The notes: generated by a model from the letters alone, not told the origin. DNA of 64,000 bases from Clostridiaceae bacterium (GCA_012840085.1 DUMB01000081.1:108438-172437); one strand, 5' to 3'. Shown: positions 34,703 to 44,768, numbered from the stretch's first letter. Numbers and translations are program-made.

Positions 34703-36112
34703 TTGACAGAACTAAACCTATTGGGATCTCCATCTATTAAAAAAATACACTTTATTGGTATAGGCGGAATAAGCATGAGCGGACTTGCCGAAATACTTTT
34801 GAATTTCGGTTATGAAATTTCAGGCTCTGATATAAAATCTTCAAGTATAACTAAAAAGCTTGAAAAATTGGGTGTTAAAGTATTTATAGGACACAGCGAA
34901 AGCAATATTCAATCACCGGATCTGGTCGTATATACTGCAGCAATAAATCAAAGCAACCCAGAGCTTATAAAAGCTCACAGACTGGGAATACCGGCAATAG
35001 ACAGAGCAGAACTGTTAGGACAGATTATGAGAAAGTATAAGCACAGTATAGCAGTAGCCGGCACTCATGGCAAGACAACCACCACCTCCATGATATCTAC
35101 CACTGCGCTCAAATGTAATCTCGACCCAACCATACATATAGGTGGAGAACTTGATGCGATAGGTGGAACTACACGAGTAGGAGGCAACGATTGTTTTATC
35201 GCTGAAGCCTGTGAGTACTGTGGGAGCTTTCTAAAGTTTTATCCGTACATAGCTGTAATATTGAATATAGAGTATGACCATGCAGATTATTACAGGGACA
35301 TTTCTCATATCAGAGACACTTTCGCAAAGTTTATTTCACACGTACCCAGAAATGGTTATGTTGTTGCATGTGCCGATGATTCGAATATAATGCAGATACT
35401 CGATAACGTGAATTGCAATAAAGTTACATTTGGACTTGATCCGGAAAAAGCAATGTGGAGTGCCGAAAATATCGTGTTTGACGACCGCGGATGTGCATCC
35501 TTTACTCTCTTGTTTAATAAAAAGGATATGGGTGTTATAAAAATGAATGTACCTGGTATCCACAATGTTAGCAATGCTATTGCAGCGGCTGCAACATGCC
35601 ATATTCTCGGTTGCGATATGGATTCCATAAGGCTTGCGTTAAGCGACTTCTGGGGAACCCATAGACGTTTTGAGTTAAAGGGAACCTCAAACGATATAAA
35701 GGTAATAGACGATTACGCACACCATCCCACTGAAATCAAGGCAACCTTAAAAGCTGCAAAGAACTTTCGTCATTCAAAGGTATGGTGTGTTTTTCAGCCT
35801 CATACGTATTCTCGTACCAAATCTCTTCTGTCTGATTTTACAAATTCTTTTAATGATGCCGATGAGGTAATTATCACGGATATTTATGCAGCCCGTGAGG
35901 TGGATACCGGCGAAATAAGTTCTAAAGACCTGGCTATGAGAATAAGAAGTTCAGGTAAAAAGGTTGTATATATCAAGAATTTTGAAGATATAGTATCCTA
36001 TCTGGAAGATAAAGCATCTCCCGGCGATATTATCATAACAATGGGTGCAGGGGATGTATATAAGATAGGAGAAATGTTCCTTGAAAATAAAAAAGTAATG
36101 GCGGTAAGTTAA
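34703..36112 (+). CDS. murC: UDP-N-acetylmuramate-L-alanine ligase
   Basis: Adds L-alanine to UDP-MurNAc, the first amino acid of the peptidoglycan stem. It has 469 residues. The N-terminal UDP-binding domain shows KIHFIGIGGISMSGLAEIL, the central ATPase domain AGTHGKTTTTSMIS (P-loop, about 116-126) and EACEYCGSFLKFYP, and the C-terminal domain VIDDYAHHPTEIKATL. Length and motifs fit the family. The start is TTG at 34703, with GAGGAGTG 7 bases ahead. It is divergent from purR, with no operon partner downstream on its strand. A large hairpin follows its stop. Confidence 0.97.
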   Translation: MTELNLLGSPSIKKIHFIGIGGISMSGLAEILLNFGYEISGSDIKSSSITKKLEKLGVKVFIGHSESNIQSPDLVVYTAAINQSNPELIKAHRLGIPAIDRAELLGQIMRKYKHSIAVAGTHGKTTTTSMISTTALKCNLDPTIHIGGELDAIGGTTRVGGNDCFIAEACEYCGSFLKFYPYIAVILNIEYDHADYYRDISHIRDTFAKFISHVPRNGYVVACADDSNIMQILDNVNCNKVTFGLDPEKAMWSAENIVFDDRGCASFTLLFNKKDMGVIKMNVPGIHNVSNAIAAAATCHILGCDMDSIRLALSDFWGTHRRFELKGTSNDIKVIDDYAHHPTEIKATLKAAKNFRHSKVWCVFQPHTYSRTKSLLSDFTNSFNDADEVIITDIYAAREVDTGEISSKDLAMRIRSSGKKVVYIKNFEDIVSYLEDKASPGDIIITMGAGDVYKIGEMFLENKKVMAVS

Positions 36113-36153
36113 TTATGGCGGTAAGCCAAATTAACTTGTTATACCGGCATTTT

Positions 36154-36216
36154 GATAGCAGGAGTTCCGGGCTTAAGAGCTAAAAAACTGGCTCTAAAGC
36201 CCTCCACAAAGCTATC
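36154..36216. other. 63-base two-tier hairpin downstream of murC
   Basis: An outer GATAGC / GCTATC pair encloses a GGGCTTAAGAGC / GCTCTAAAGCCC stem with one mismatch and a 10-base loop. There is no U-tract, so it is not a standard terminator. It may protect the murC mRNA end. Confidence 0.5.
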
Positions 36217-36265
36217 TCATTGTCTGGCACAACAAGATATATTTAAAAGTCTGTTAAACAGTAAT

Positions 36266-36342
36266 GGGACGAGGCAAAAATGTACAATAACAACTAAATT
36301 GTGCAATTATTGCTCCGTCCCCTATTTCTTTTGCACCGTCCC
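36266..36342. repeat. GGGACG...CGTCCC dispersed repeat copy
   Basis: GGGACG is followed by inverted CGTCCC copies at 36316-36321 and 36337-36342, with partially complementary interiors (ATGTACAAT, ATTGTGCAAT). It is a further member of the GGGACRGT family and sits between the convergent murC and fabZ genes. Confidence 0.5.
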
Positions 36343-36354
36343 TAATTGTTTCTG

Positions 36355-36783
36355 TCATACATCTACCATTGCAAACTTGATTTCACCTTCAGCGGCAAGT
36401 GTACCATCAACAGTTGCTTTTACTTTGGCTTTAGCTACACCCATCCTATATGAAATTATTTCACCTTCCAACATGAGAACGTCTCCGGGAACTATCTGCT
36501 TTTTGAATTTCATTGAATCTATTGCAGCAAAAACACCAAGCTTGTTCTTGCCTTCCTCCATCATGGCGACAGCTATGCCTGATGCTTGAGCAAGAGCCTC
36601 AACAATCAGTACCCCCGGCATTATTGGATTCCCCGGAAAATGTCCCTGAAAGAATGGCTCGTTCACCGTGACATTCTTTACAGCTACAACCCTTTTCCCC
36701 GGCTCCACTTCCAGCACCTTGTCTACCAGCAGGAATGGATACCTGTGAGGAAGCAATTTTTGAACATCTATATTTGACAGCAT
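36355..36783 (-). CDS. fabZ: 3-hydroxyacyl-ACP dehydratase FabZ
   Basis: Dehydrates 3-hydroxyacyl-ACP in type II fatty acid synthesis. A 142-residue hotdog protein. [19 protein letters not shown] is the family start, and [29 protein letters not shown] holds the catalytic His and Glu. Length is normal (140-150). GAGGTGCCAT precedes the ATG. It stands apart from the other fab genes, which is common in this group. Confidence 0.96.
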   Translation of the reverse strand: MLSNIDVQKLLPHRYPFLLVDKVLEVEPGKRVVAVKNVTVNEPFFQGHFPGNPIMPGVLIVEALAQASGIAVAMMEEGKNKLGVFAAIDSMKFKKQIVPGDVLMLEGEIISYRMGVAKAKVKATVDGTLAAEGEIKFAMVDV

Positions 36784-36914
36784 ATGGCACCTCTTTCCAC
36801 TTAGTTAATTTACAGTTATTATACCTATTACACACTGGAAAGACAAGGGGGTGACAAGTGCTATGCATTTACTGCGAAATAGACATTCCATAGTAAGGAT
36901 ATACCGCTACGCTT

Positions 36915-37754
36915 CTATCCTTTAACAGACGAACCGACTGTTAATGCATTTTCCACCTGCTCGCTAAATAACAAATATATAAGAATAGTAGGAAAGCTAG
37001 CTATTGTCATTGCTGCACCCATAGCCCCCCAGTCAGTGGTAAATTCACCTTGAAAAAATAGTAAACCTAAAGGAAGTGTTTTTAATGATTCTTTTGAAAT
37101 AAGTATTAGTGCCATAGTGAACTCATTCCAAGATGAAAGAAAGACAAAAATTATCATGGTTGCTAAAGCAGGTTTTATTGTAGGTAGGATAATGTAAAAA
37201 AACGTATAGTAAATACTTGCACCATCAATATAGCCCGACTCTTCAAGTTCATAAGGAATGGTCCTAAAAAAACCATAAAACACTATTGTTGAAAATGATA
37301 AGTTGAATGCAATATATGGTATGATGAGGGACAAGTAAGTATTATTTAAATGAAGATCTCTTACTAATATCGCAAGTGGGATCATAATTACTTGCACCGG
37401 GATAAACATACCTAATGTAATATATATTCTTGCAACATCTTTCAATCGCCATTTCAACCGTGCTGCTGCGTAAGCAAACATAACAGACAGAATAATCGTA
37501 CCCAACACTGTCACAAATGCTACAAACAGACTATTAATAAAGTATCTGGGTACATTATATCTGGACCAGGCATTTATATAGTTTTCAATCCTAAAATTGG
37601 TGGGAAATCCAAATGGATTTGTTACAAATATCTCATCATTATTTTTTAATGAATAGAAAACCATCCACACAAGAGGGTATAGCGATATTAATGAATAAAT
37701 CCATAAAAAGGTTTGATAAATTATTCTGCTAATTTTACTTTTTATTAATTTCAC
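36915..37754 (-). CDS. Carbohydrate ABC transporter permease, MalG type
   Basis: A 279-residue inner permease of a CUT1 sugar importer. Six hydrophobic helices are visible. The cytoplasmic coupling loop is YELEESGYIDGASIYYTFFYIILPTIKPALAT, the EAA motif that contacts the ATPase. The C-terminal helix ends GSSVKG, as usual. The start is GTG at 37754, with GGGGG 8 bases ahead. It is the last gene of binding protein-permease-permease (minus strand). No ATPase gene is present in the locus, so a shared MsiK-type ATPase elsewhere must power it. Confidence 0.92.
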   Translation of the reverse strand: MKLIKSKISRIIYQTFLWIYSLISLYPLVWMVFYSLKNNDEIFVTNPFGFPTNFRIENYINAWSRYNVPRYFINSLFVAFVTVLGTIILSVMFAYAAARLKWRLKDVARIYITLGMFIPVQVIMIPLAILVRDLHLNNTYLSLIIPYIAFNLSFSTIVFYGFFRTIPYELEESGYIDGASIYYTFFYIILPTIKPALATMIIFVFLSSWNEFTMALILISKESLKTLPLGLLFFQGEFTTDWGAMGAAMTIASFPTILIYLLFSEQVENALTVGSSVKG

Positions 37755-37774
37755 TATATACTAACCCCCAATTT

Positions 37775-38656
37775 CTAATAAGTTATTTGCTCACGACCAA
37801 ATAATTTATTGATAATAATAGTTGCTAATAGACATTCAATTACTAAAACAGCTGCTGCAGCACATCCATAGCCAAATTCATTTACTCTGAATGCAGAACG
37901 GTACATTAAAAATGTCAGTGTATAGGTGGCATCTCCCGGCCCTCCGTTGGTCATGATAAACATATTTGCAAAAGCATTTAGACCTCCGGTAATAGCAAGT
38001 ATCAAACAAAACTTGTATGTTTCGTAGAGTAGCGGTATTGTTATATTTAAATGTGCTTTTATTTTTCCTGCACCATCTATCCTTGCTGCCTCAAAATATT
38101 GTTCCGGTAGCGATTTTACTGCTGCAAATATAAGAGCAAAGTGATATCCCATATATTGCCACGCATTCACAACAGCTATGGCATAAATGGCACCTTTCTC
38201 ACTGCTAAGCCAATGCTGTCTGTACGAAAGCCCTAATTGCTCCATTAACTTATTGATTAATCCTAATTCTTCATTGTATATTGAAAGCCATAATTGACAT
38301 ACAACGGTAATCGATAATACAACAGGGATAAAGTATGTAACTCTTAAAAAACTTCTTCCTTTCAGTGTAACATCCGAAACTGCCAAAGCAAGAAAAGTTC
38401 CTATACCTATTTGTAATATTACAAGTACTGCAGCAAATATTAATCCATTACGTAAAGAAGTGTAAAAAAGTCTATCACCTAACAACCTTACATAATTATC
38501 CAGGAATATGAAGGTGCCTTTTCCCAATCCGTTCCAGTCAAACATACTTTTGTAGAATGTCTGAATTATTGGGTAAAATACAATTATTGAAAATACTACC
38601 AACGCTGGTAACGTAAAAACTATAATCGCTACTTTGTTTTTTAGATATTTGTGCAT
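37775..38656 (-). CDS. Carbohydrate ABC transporter permease, MalF/UgpA type
   Basis: A 293-residue permease with six hydrophobic helices (first: VAIIVFTLPALVVFSIIVFYPIIQTFYKSM). The EAA loop EQYFEAARIDGAGKIKAHLNITIPLL marks the CUT1 family. It partners with the MalG-type permease 20 bases downstream. AAGGGG precedes the ATG. The long spacer to the binding protein gene contains a hairpin that may set the protein ratio. Confidence 0.92.
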   Translation of the reverse strand: MHKYLKNKVAIIVFTLPALVVFSIIVFYPIIQTFYKSMFDWNGLGKGTFIFLDNYVRLLGDRLFYTSLRNGLIFAAVLVILQIGIGTFLALAVSDVTLKGRSFLRVTYFIPVVLSITVVCQLWLSIYNEELGLINKLMEQLGLSYRQHWLSSEKGAIYAIAVVNAWQYMGYHFALIFAAVKSLPEQYFEAARIDGAGKIKAHLNITIPLLYETYKFCLILAITGGLNAFANMFIMTNGGPGDATYTLTFLMYRSAFRVNEFGYGCAAAAVLVIECLLATIIINKLFGREQITY

Positions 38657-38682
38657 TATATCAAACCCCTTAAGCTGAAAAC

Positions 38683-38710
38683 CTCACATCGGTCGCGTAA
38701 CCGATGTGAG
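38683..38710. other. Intercistronic hairpin between the binding-protein and permease genes
   Basis: CTCACATCGGT / ACCGATGTGAG, an 11-bp perfect stem with a 6-base loop. It lies in the 103-base gap after the binding protein stop and before the first permease. There is only a short GTTTTC downstream. Such hairpins commonly block 3' decay and partly terminate, so the binding protein is made in excess. Confidence 0.7.
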
Positions 38711-38759
38711 ATTTTATATATACTTCGGTTAACTAACTCTTATCAATTATTTCGGGTTA

Positions 38760-40094
38760 TTATTCTAATAATTTATTCATATCTTTTACAAAATCTTCAG
38801 CTGAATAGAATCCTGTAAGAAGTTTTTGAGCATTATCCTCTATAGCAGCCTTAAACTTTGCGTTTCCTAGTCCCCAGGCAAACGCAGTTGTGCTTGTAAT
38901 TTTAGGAATATCCTGAGCAAGCTTCTGCATCATTGGCGGATAAGGCTTTACTATAGGAGCGTCAACTTTTGTGGCGATTATTGGGTTTCCTCTCATGGTG
39001 TATTTACATTCTGCATATTTTAAAGAAATAAATGCTGCTACTTCCGCTGCAACATCCTTATATTCACTTCTGGGTGATACAGCATAACCACTTGGTCCTC
39101 CACCGCCGCTAAAAGCATACTTTGTACTCTCATATGTTGATTGATCATAAGCCGGATAATACATCCAATCTACTTTGTCCCCTAACGCTTCTGTTGAAGC
39201 CTCAATCTCCCATTGACCATTTATAAACATCGCTGCCTTACCTTGGTGGAAAAGAGCCGCTGCCTGATCATAGTTCATGTTAGTCGCACCTTTAGGTAAT
39301 AATCCTGCCTTAACAAGTTCAACTATCCTTTGTGCTGCTACAGTGTAACTCTCTTCTGAAGCCTTGCCTTCACCTCTATCTAGTTTTAGTATACCCTGTG
39401 GTTCCAATCTGGTTGCAAATATATCGAATAATGCAACACAGGGCCATTTTTCTTTTGCAAATAACGCTAGTGGTATAATGCCCTTTGAGTTAAAAACTTT
39501 AACTGCCTGGAGAAACTCATCATAAGTCTTCGGTACTTCCACTCCATTTTGTTCAAAGATTTCTTTATTATAATATAACAAAACCAACTCATTTCCGGCA
39601 TATGGAAAAGCATAACAGTGTCCATCATCAGTATATAACGTATTCATTGCACTTGGATGCATTTTTTCCTTAAAACCCAGTTTTTCAACATATTCATCCA
39701 ATACCATTATGTTATTAGATGTCTTGAAAGTGTTAATTATATCAAGGTTGGCTTGAAATATATCAGGCAAATTACCTGTAGCGGCATATGTTTTTATTTT
39801 TTGTCCGTCATCTTGAGCCTGAACATCCAGTTCCAGTTCTACATGTGGCATTTCTTTTTTTAGAGCATCGAGTGCATAGTCATAAGGGACCTTTGTATCG
39901 TCATCTGCATACTGGGCATAAATCCTAAGCTTAATAGGTTTTTTTTTCGCTTCTTCATTCTTTTTTCCTTCTGTTACGGTTATTTCGTCTTTCTTATCAG
40001 CATCATCATTCTTGCTGCTACTACATGCCACCATTGAAAATATTAATATAAGTGCCATTGTCATGATTAATGTTTTTTTTATTAACTTCTTCAT
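38760..40094 (-). CDS. Extracellular sugar-binding lipoprotein of ABC transporter 1
   Basis: A 444-residue family 1 solute-binding protein, from the ATG at 40094 (MKKLIKKTLIMTMALILIFS). A TTG two codons upstream is only 4 bases from the GGAGG. The signal peptide ends in a lipobox, MVACSS, so Cys becomes the lipid anchor. An acidic/Lys linker (DDADKKDEITVTEGKKNEEAKKK) precedes the bilobed domain, with LELDVQAQDDGQKIKTYAATGNLPDIF and YPAYDQSTYESTKYAFSGGGG. It probably binds a plant-derived oligosaccharide; the ligand is unknown. It leads the operon with two permeases. The 220-base upstream region shows no firm promoter. Confidence 0.9.
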   Translation of the reverse strand: MKKLIKKTLIMTMALILIFSMVACSSSKNDDADKKDEITVTEGKKNEEAKKKPIKLRIYAQYADDDTKVPYDYALDALKKEMPHVELELDVQAQDDGQKIKTYAATGNLPDIFQANLDIINTFKTSNNIMVLDEYVEKLGFKEKMHPSAMNTLYTDDGHCYAFPYAGNELVLLYYNKEIFEQNGVEVPKTYDEFLQAVKVFNSKGIIPLALFAKEKWPCVALFDIFATRLEPQGILKLDRGEGKASEESYTVAAQRIVELVKAGLLPKGATNMNYDQAAALFHQGKAAMFINGQWEIEASTEALGDKVDWMYYPAYDQSTYESTKYAFSGGGGPSGYAVSPRSEYKDVAAEVAAFISLKYAECKYTMRGNPIIATKVDAPIVKPYPPMMQKLAQDIPKITSTTAFAWGLGNAKFKAAIEDNAQKLLTGFYSAEDFVKDMNKLLE

Positions 40095-40267
40095 TATCAA
40101 TTAGCCTCCGTTTCCATAACTGTATATTTTCTTCGATATTGTCGTACACAGTGTTAACATAAAACACATATAAAACCATATTATTAACACGATAAAAAAA
40201 AATTATGAATTATAAACCAGAAAATTGTTATTTTAAGAAGACTACATTCAAGTGGGTAGTAAATTTG

Positions 40268-40295
40268 AGTGGGTAGAATGAAGCATCTACCCACT
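40268..40295 (-). terminator. Hairpin after the S-layer esterase gene
   Basis: AGTGGGTAGA / TCTACCCACT, a 10-bp perfect stem with an 8-base loop. A further direct copy of AGTGGGTAG lies at 40252. It lies 26 bases past the stop. The T-tract is weak (CAAATTTA). Confidence 0.6.
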
Positions 40296-40320
40296 CCATT
40301 AAGCATTCTTACTACTATAA

Positions 40321-43300
40321 CTATCTGTTATTCAGTCTGTTAATCAGGTTGTAAATTATCTGAGCAGCTTCGGCCCTTGTAGCCGTTCCTTTAGGATTAA
40401 TGGTTTTTTCCGGAGTTCCTCTAATGATGGACAAGGCTACGGCTTCGCTTACATATTCTTTTGCCCATGGGCTTATCTCGTGGACATCTGTAAACTGTGA
40501 AAGATCAACCGCAGTGTATCCACCTTCTCCTACTAATATCCTGTATGCGTTTACAGCCATTATCGCCATCTCTTGACGTGTAATGCTATCATTTGGATTA
40601 AACCGTTTTTGACCAGTACCCCTTACAATGCCAAGTCTTGCTGCAGTAGCAACTTCCGAGCTAAACCAATCGCTCCTTGATACGTCATCAAACTCCTCAT
40701 TATATTCTGCTTTATCTAAGTTCAAAGCTCGTACCAGCATTGCAACAAATTCAGCACGGGTAACTGTTTTATAAGGTGCAAAGCTCGAATCAGAAACACC
40801 CTTAACGATTCCTCTTGCTGCTAGCACTTTAATCGGTGTAGCTGCCCAGAAGTTCTCTGATACATCATCAAATACCCTGTCAACTTCTAATACTGCGTAT
40901 TTTCCTAACTTCGTTAATTCTACAGTTATTCTATTATTTTCAGAATCAATCTTGCCACCAATATATTTCCATTCTTTAAGCTCTTCATCGTAGTAGTAAA
41001 CTCCTACCAGCTCATCTTTCAATCCTTTTTGATACTCAAATTCAACAGTCAAAAAGTCTTCTAATTCAGATGTTATTTCAACTTCTCTTCCATCTTTTGT
41101 TTCAATTATTACGTCAAATTCATATATATCTCCAACAAGCTTAATGCCTGCCTTCATTTGAGATTTTACAGTCTCAATGAGCGTATCCTTTTCAGAGCTT
41201 GGAATAATATTGGCATTAATATTTATTTTTTCAATATTGTCCATATCCTCTACTGAAAGAATATGGGCAAAAGCTTCGTGAGGTATTACAAGGACTAAAC
41301 CGCTGTCAAATTCTATTTCTAATCCTTTTCCTTCTTCAAGTATAGCTTTAGCATCGTCTATTGTTATTTTCTGTGGCTCTTCGTCTTCTGGCTCTGTTTC
41401 TGGCTCTGTTTCCGGTTCTTGTGGCACCATTGGTGGTATTATTCCTCCACCTCCTGTAGTACCCGTTCTCAGCACAATATCTTTTCTGTCTAATTCAAAG
41501 GTACTATCAAGCACAGATCCACGGAGTACTATGCTATAAGTTCCTTCTTTCAACAGATTAGCAGGTATGTTAATATCACCGTCGAACTCTGCAGCTTTAA
41601 GAGTTGTAAGTACATCTTTGTAAGACAGTACCGTTTCTTCTCCTCTCATAATTTCCACGCTCACAGGTATACTGATCGGAGGATTCGTCTCACTTGTAAA
41701 TGCTGTTTCCGGTACAATATCCAGATAATCTTTTATTCCCTCTTTTACGCTTACAGAGTAGCTGATACTAATGTCGTTTTTAGGATTTAACACCGTAGAT
41801 GCTACTGAAATTTCACCTGCTAAAACGTCACCCTTGACATTAGCGCTGGCAAAATGATTGCTGTGATACTCAAATGATTGCGCAACATAACGAGTATAGA
41901 ATGCGCTGTCGTGTGCTCCGTCGCCAATCTCAAAGTAATGCGGTACGTTCACTTCCCTTAGATAATGATCTAATTGAATAGCAGGCACATCAAACCTATA
42001 CCCATCCAAGTTGCCGCACACAATGTAATGTGCAAACCTGTTCAGGGCTTCCGGACTTAATGATTTTACTAAATTAATTGGATTCTGTCCTTGTTGTGTG
42101 TAACTCAATGCGCCCATGAAACTTGCAATTGATGTAAAGATGTTCGGGTGCTGTATTCCTATTACATACGCACCAAAGCCTCCCATGGACACCCCTGCTA
42201 TACCTCTATAACGTGCATCCGGAATGGTTCTGTAGCGTGAGTCAACAGCAGGTACTAGTTCATCCGTTACCATGTCCTGCCACGGTGAACCCGGTTGGTT
42301 AACCCACCAGCTCATTCCACTGGAATCGGGCATGATAACAATCATCTCTTTAACTGACCCTTCCGCTATTGCTTGATCCAGTATCTGATCTACTTTATCC
42401 AGTGCATAGGATGAGCTGTCGCTCTGGAACTGGTGCAGCAAATATACTGTAGGATATCTCTTATTGGACTCAAAGTATCCTTCGGGCAGATATACTCTAA
42501 ATGTCATATCCCTACCAAACAGCTCTGAATAATAGTGATCAAGATAGAATCTGCTTTGATCTCCGATCTCCTTTATTGCTCCTTTTTCAAAGTAATAGTA
42601 CTTGGTAACGTGGCCATTACTTATCTCGGTTTCCGTTCCGTCTTCTGCAATACCTGTTATTACTCTGTCTGCATCATATAAGTATTTATCTCCAACTACA
42701 AATACAGCTGCATTACTATCCTCTATTCTCAGTGTTTCGTATGAAGATATCATACTGCTTACTTCATCTATCAGTCTGTCCTTATTATATCCGGAATGGA
42801 AGAATTTGTTTGATATAGTATCCCTATATCTATTAATATCCTTTTCCACAATGTTTTTATTCTGGTTATTGACAAAGGCTATAATTGAATCCCGCACATC
42901 TTCAGGTGCAAGTGTGGACGGTAATCCTTTAACCTTCTGGAGCGCTGCCTTGGTATATATACCCATTGGTCCTGAATATATACCGCCTCCGCCTGAGCTG
43001 TTAATCATGTTTATTGCAATTACATTTGTTTCACCATATTTTAATACCGAGGCAGGTATCTTATATTCTCTGAGTTCCGCCCAGTATGATACTACAAATT
43101 CACCGTCTTTCATTCCTGTGCTTCCTACCTTTTGTCCATTGATGAATACTTCATCAGCATCATCAATCTTCCCGGCCAACAGTGTTAAGTCATCGGTCGG
43201 GAAATCAGCAGGAACGAAGAACTCTCTTCTATACCATGCTCTGCCTACATAGCTTCCCATATCGGCATAGCCGCCAAATCCATTGGCCCACCAATCCAAA

Positions 43301-44709
43301 CCGGGCTGCACAATTCTCCAGGAACTGACATCAAGATCTATCGCGGCTCCGTCAATTCGGTTTCCACTTGGTTCTTTTATGAAGTACCAGTTACCCATTA
43401 AGTCAATCTGCAAATCCTCGGGCTCAGTTCCAATAGGAGCTACTTTTATTATGGGTTTTGTGTCAATTTCGAATATCTTTTCTAATAAAGTGGCGGTGAT
43501 TTTGACATTAAAGGTATCGCCTCCACTTAAACTTGCTCTTGGTACGATAAAACGTCCTTTATAAGTCTGTGCGCTGCCGGAAACATCGTCAATAACAGTA
43601 GTATTAACCAGCAACTTTTGGCCGCCTTCTCCGCTTAGTACTTCCAATGTTACCAGCATGGGAATTGCTTCTTTCCCGTCGCCGGGATCAAGATATTTTG
43701 AAATACTGCTTCCAACTTCTATTGAATAGTCTACATTTATAGTCGTTTCATCTATTTCAAGTGCCTGAGGTGTCACTGTAATACTTCCGCTTACAAGGCC
43801 GTTCGTAAAGCGGTCACTGTGCATCTTAAATGATTTATGCATAGATGCCAGATAAAATTCACTGTCATGGCCTCCAGGCCTTACAGTATATTGGTGTGAA
43901 ACGCTTTGATTTCTTAGATAAATATGTATATCATTTGTCGAGTCTACTGCTGATGTAAGTGGATCTTCAGTTCCTCCGTCAAGATACAGTGAATAATTTC
44001 TTAGTCCGTTTCTACCTAATTCCATAAGTTTATTTATAGGTTTTTCACCCTGATTATTCGCAGTTCCAAGGTCTCCCATGTGGCTTGCTATTGAAGTAAA
44101 TACTTCAGGATGCTTAAGTCCGATCATATATGCGCCATGTCCGCCCATTCCGATTCCGGTAATGCCTCTGTACTGCGGATCGGCTATTGTTCTGTATTCT
44201 CCGTCAACAATCGGAATAAGTTCTTGTATAATTGCATCCTTATATTCACCGGCAAACCAGCTGTCTTTGTCGGTATCAGGCATTATCACTATCATCTTTT
44301 GCATAATGCCTTCGCTTATCCATGCGTTTAGTTTTTCGTCTATTCTATCTGCTTCAAATTGTTCGCTGGAACTATTATTGTCATGAAGCAGATAAACAGT
44401 AGGATATCTTAGCTTGCTTTCATAATAGTCTTCCGGGAGATAGACCCTGAATGTCATTTCTTTACCCAGTATGTCCGAATAATAAGAATCCAAGAAGAAT
44501 CTACTGTTGTTTTGTGATTTGTTTTCTTGCAATGTAAAGAACTCTTTAGCATTTTGTGCGTCTTCAATGTCTTCATCAACTGTAGGTTGCTCTTCTGCAG
44601 GCAAATCTCTCTCTTCGAATTGGCCATCATTGTGTTCAGCGATGGAGAAAATTGGGACGCTCATAATTGTAATTAGCACTGCAAGTAATAATGCAATAGC
44701 TTTTCTCAA
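40321..44709 (-). CDS. S-layer-anchored double esterase (two esterase-D-like modules, beta-sandwich module, three SLH domains)
   Basis: A secreted surface protein of about 1465 residues. The ATG at 44718 directly abuts GGGAGG, so the TTG at 44709, 9 bases from it, is a likely true start. Numbering here is from the ATG. Order: signal peptide (1-27); esterase module 1 (about 70-305); beta-sandwich (310-425); jelly-roll sugar-binding module like the GH2 N-terminal domain (440-590); small alpha/beta domain (610-715); esterase module 2 (720-955); beta-sandwich; acidic PETEPETEPED linker (about 1100); an adapter domain; and three SLH repeats (about 1285-1465). Module 2 keeps GVSMG with Ser844 and His936 (GAHDSAFY). 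Module 1 keeps His284 but has GIGMG, with Gly190 in place of Ser. The likely role is removal of acetyl or feruloyl groups from plant polysaccharide. Substrate is inferred. Confidence 0.85.
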   Translation of the reverse strand: MRKAIALLLAVLITIMSVPIFSIAEHNDGQFEERDLPAEEQPTVDEDIEDAQNAKEFFTLQENKSQNNSRFFLDSYYSDILGKEMTFRVYLPEDYYESKLRYPTVYLLHDNNSSSEQFEADRIDEKLNAWISEGIMQKMIVIMPDTDKDSWFAGEYKDAIIQELIPIVDGEYRTIADPQYRGITGIGMGGHGAYMIGLKHPEVFTSIASHMGDLGTANNQGEKPINKLMELGRNGLRNYSLYLDGGTEDPLTSAVDSTNDIHIYLRNQSVSHQYTVRPGGHDSEFYLASMHKSFKMHSDRFTNGLVSGSITVTPQALEIDETTINVDYSIEVGSSISKYLDPGDGKEAIPMLVTLEVLSGEGGQKLLVNTTVIDDVSGSAQTYKGRFIVPRASLSGGDTFNVKITATLLEKIFEIDTKPIIKVAPIGTEPEDLQIDLMGNWYFIKEPSGNRIDGAAIDLDVSSWRIVQPGLDWWANGFGGYADMGSYVGRAWYRREFFVPADFPTDDLTLLAGKIDDADEVFINGQKVGSTGMKDGEFVVSYWAELREYKIPASVLKYGETNVIAINMINSSGGGGIYSGPMGIYTKAALQKVKGLPSTLAPEDVRDSIIAFVNNQNKNIVEKDINRYRDTISNKFFHSGYNKDRLIDEVSSMISSYETLRIEDSNAAVFVVGDKYLYDADRVITGIAEDGTETEISNGHVTKYYYFEKGAIKEIGDQSRFYLDHYYSELFGRDMTFRVYLPEGYFESNKRYPTVYLLHQFQSDSSSYALDKVDQILDQAIAEGSVKEMIVIMPDSSGMSWWVNQPGSPWQDMVTDELVPAVDSRYRTIPDARYRGIAGVSMGGFGAYVIGIQHPNIFTSIASFMGALSYTQQGQNPINLVKSLSPEALNRFAHYIVCGNLDGYRFDVPAIQLDHYLREVNVPHYFEIGDGAHDSAFYTRYVAQSFEYHSNHFASANVKGDVLAGEISVASTVLNPKNDISISYSVSVKEGIKDYLDIVPETAFTSETNPPISIPVSVEIMRGEETVLSYKDVLTTLKAAEFDGDINIPANLLKEGTYSIVLRGSVLDSTFELDRKDIVLRTGTTGGGGIIPPMVPQEPETEPETEPEDEEPQKITIDDAKAILEEGKGLEIEFDSGLVLVIPHEAFAHILSVEDMDNIEKININANIIPSSEKDTLIETVKSQMKAGIKLVGDIYEFDVIIETKDGREVEITSELEDFLTVEFEYQKGLKDELVGVYYYDEELKEWKYIGGKIDSENNRITVELTKLGKYAVLEVDRVFDDVSENFWAATPIKVLAARGIVKGVSDSSFAPYKTVTRAEFVAMLVRALNLDKAEYNEEFDDVSRSDWFSSEVATAARLGIVRGTGQKRFNPNDSITRQEMAIMAVNAYRILVGEGGYTAVDLSQFTDVHEISPWAKEYVSEAVALSIIRGTPEKTINPKGTATRAEAAQIIYNLINRLNNR

Positions 44710-44746
44710 ATTACTCATCCTCCCTTATAAATTTATTTGTAATCAA

Positions 44747-44768
44747 ACAGCAGATATCCACCTGCTGT
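44747..44768. promoter_or_regulatory. Inverted repeat ahead of the S-layer esterase gene
   Basis: ACAGCAG / CTGCTGT separated by 8 bases, about 30-60 bases before the start of the esterase gene. It is a candidate operator or leader hairpin for a regulator such as the adjacent YesN-type protein. The rest of the spacer (44769-45034) shows nothing that I can support. Confidence 0.35.
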
